Shown: piece after piece, positions 5,174 to 6,057 of the stretch
Layout: the number at the start of each line of letters is the position of its first letter
Position numbering within the stretch: the stretch's first letter is position 1
Source of the DNA: Acidobacteriota bacterium
Lineage (GTDB): Bacteria > Acidobacteriota > Terriglobia > Terriglobales > Acidobacteriaceae
Direction of reading: 5' to 3'
NCBI GenBank assembly: GCA_021811745.1
Contig: JAJZNH010000823.1
Coordinates: 1 to 6,057, forward strand
Length of the DNA: 6,057 nt
Position numbers and translations under genes: made by a program
Notes under the pieces: model-generated
What the model was told of the DNA's origin: nothing
The model's database searches: none
Seen by the model: the letters and a program-made list of their open reading frames with translations, nothing else

Positions 5174-6057
5174 ATGTATTTGAAAGTGAATCGCATTTTG
5201 GCAGCTTTGGCCGGTACCACGTTAACCATGGCTCTCACCGTCTGCGCGCAAACACCTGCTTCCCCCGCTCCGGCGGCGCCCGCCCCCGCCGCTCCGGCGG
5301 CTCCTGCCCCCCTATCCACCTTTGTTCTTACCGGCCCGCTGCAATGGCTTCCTCCGGCGGTCTTTGATGCCGGCCCATTCGGCAAGCTTTCTGTGAACGG
5401 AATCCTGACCGGATATGCGCAGGGACAGAACAACCCCATGCCCGGCGACGATACCAAGCAGGCCACCCTGAGTAACGGCGAAATCTTTGTGCAAAAGGCC
5501 GACGGTAAGGTCCAGTATTTCGTCCAAGCCGGCATATACACCATACCCACCCTGGGCGCGCCGTTTGTTGACGCGCAAAACACCGTCAAGCAATTTTACG
5601 GGCCGGTTCCGGTCGCCTTTCTGAAGCTGGCGACAGGCAAGACGACAACCTGGGAGATCGGTGCTCTGCCCACGCTCATGGGCGCCGAGTCCACCTTCAC
5701 CTTCCAGAACTTCAACATCGAGCGCGGCCTGTTGTGGGCCCAGGAAAATGCCGTCAATCGCGGCATCCAGGTCAATCAGCCCCTCGGCAAATACCTCACC
5801 GCGTCCTTCAGTTGGAACGACGGTTACTACTCGGACCGATACTCCTGGCTCAGCGGTTCGCTCACCTACACGAAGGGCGCCAATACCTTGGTCTACGACG
5901 GCATGGGCAACCTCGGCCAAACAGCCTATCGGACGGCAGCGACCCCGGTGCAGAACAACAGCACCATGCACGCCATCATTTACACCTACACCAAGGGATC
6001 ATGGATCGCCTCGGCCTACTACCAGTACAGCAATGTTCCCACCAATCCCAGCGTCGG
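5174..6057 (+). CDS. Outer-membrane beta-barrel protein (BBP2/OmpL-like porin family), 3' end beyond window
   Basis: An open frame of 294 codons continues past the right edge. It begins MYLKVNRILAALAGTTLTMA, a typical export signal, with a likely signal peptidase I cut after VCA (residue 25). The cysteine at 24 lacks a proper lipobox, so a lipoprotein is unlikely. An Ala/Pro linker (about 28-46) follows, then TGPLQWLPPAVFDAGPFGKL. The rest is rich in alternating polar and aromatic or hydrophobic residues, as in outer-membrane strands: GILTGYAQGQ, YFVQAGIYTIPTLG, TFTFQNFNIERGLLWAQENA, SFSWNDGYYSDRYSW and IIYTYTKGSWIASAYYQYS. The FQNFNIERGLLWAQENAVNRG segment region and the repeated strands resemble, from memory, putative porins of the BBP2 family that are numerous in acidobacteria. 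It probably forms a channel in the outer membrane, substrate unknown. It is divergent to the two-component genes and may be regulated by them. The long antisense frames opposite it are shadows. Confidence 0.82.
   Translation, partial: MYLKVNRILAALAGTTLTMALTVCAQTPASPAPAAPAPAAPAAPAPLSTFVLTGPLQWLPPAVFDAGPFGKLSVNGILTGYAQGQNNPMPGDDTKQATLSNGEIFVQKADGKVQYFVQAGIYTIPTLGAPFVDAQNTVKQFYGPVPVAFLKLATGKTTTWEIGALPTLMGAESTFTFQNFNIERGLLWAQENAVNRGIQVNQPLGKYLTASFSWNDGYYSDRYSWLSGSLTYTKGANTLVYDGMGNLGQTAYRTAATPVQNNSTMHAIIYTYTKGSWIASAYYQYSNVPTNPSV
5265..5312 (+). repeat. Two tandem 24-bp units coding an Ala/Pro linker
   Basis: Positions 5265-5288 and 5289-5312 are two adjacent 24-base units that differ at three positions (5278/5302, 5281/5305 and 5288/5312); the first 13 bases, starting CCGCTCCGGCGG, are identical. 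The unit is a multiple of three, so each adds eight residues of Ala/Pro to the linker between the signal peptide and the barrel of the outer-membrane protein. Confidence 0.75.

Noticed and set aside
4993..5367. Plus-strand frame starting GTG in the intergenic region
   Set aside because: No ribosome-binding site, no recognisable protein pattern, and it runs out of frame into the outer-membrane gene.
5146..5971. Minus-strand frames opposite the outer-membrane gene
   Set aside because: The plus-strand frame has a ribosome-binding site, a signal peptide and beta-strand pattern; the minus-strand frames have none of these and end where the shadow predicts.

Overview
The window is GC-rich, densely coded chromosomal DNA from a Gram-negative bacterium, most likely an acidobacterium (Acidobacteriota, Terriglobia-like). 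That call is an inference from the gene mix: a rhizobial/eukaryotic-type glutamine synthetase II, a PknB-type Ser/Thr kinase, a DUF4118 sensor kinase with an OmpR-type regulator, and an exported beta-barrel protein with an Ala/Pro linker behind its signal peptide. No 16S or other marker gene is present.

Layout. Positions 1-4721 are almost entirely minus-strand genes. In transcription order these are a sensor histidine kinase (4721-3186, GTG start), its response regulator (3189-2422, overlapping the kinase by the four bases ATGA), a C-terminally membrane-anchored Ser/Thr protein kinase (2289-1315), glutamine synthetase II (1208-186), and the first 18 codons of another gene (54-1). That last gene starts with the same ribosome-binding arrangement as glnII and may be a second nitrogen-metabolism gene. 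A non-coding stretch of 452 bases (4722-5173) separates this block from a plus-strand gene for an outer-membrane beta-barrel protein (from 5174), which runs off the window's right end.

How the genes may work together. The histidine kinase and regulator form a translationally coupled two-component pair resembling KdpD/KdpE. The kinase lacks the KdpD N-terminal sensor module and there are no kdp transporter genes here, so potassium control should not be assumed. The divergent outer-membrane gene is the nearest plausible target. The Ser/Thr kinase and glnII are separated by 106 bases with only a weak promoter candidate, so shared transcription is possible but unproven. GSII makes glutamine from glutamate, ammonia and ATP.

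I found no mobile element, CRISPR array, RNA gene or clearly novel multi-gene system. The points most worth a second look are the non-consensus catalytic residues in the histidine kinase, the glycine-poor nucleotide loop and tail anchor of the Ser/Thr kinase, the divergent two-component/outer-membrane arrangement, a 24-bp in-frame tandem repeat in the outer-membrane gene, and a short motif repeated in two of the intergenic regions.
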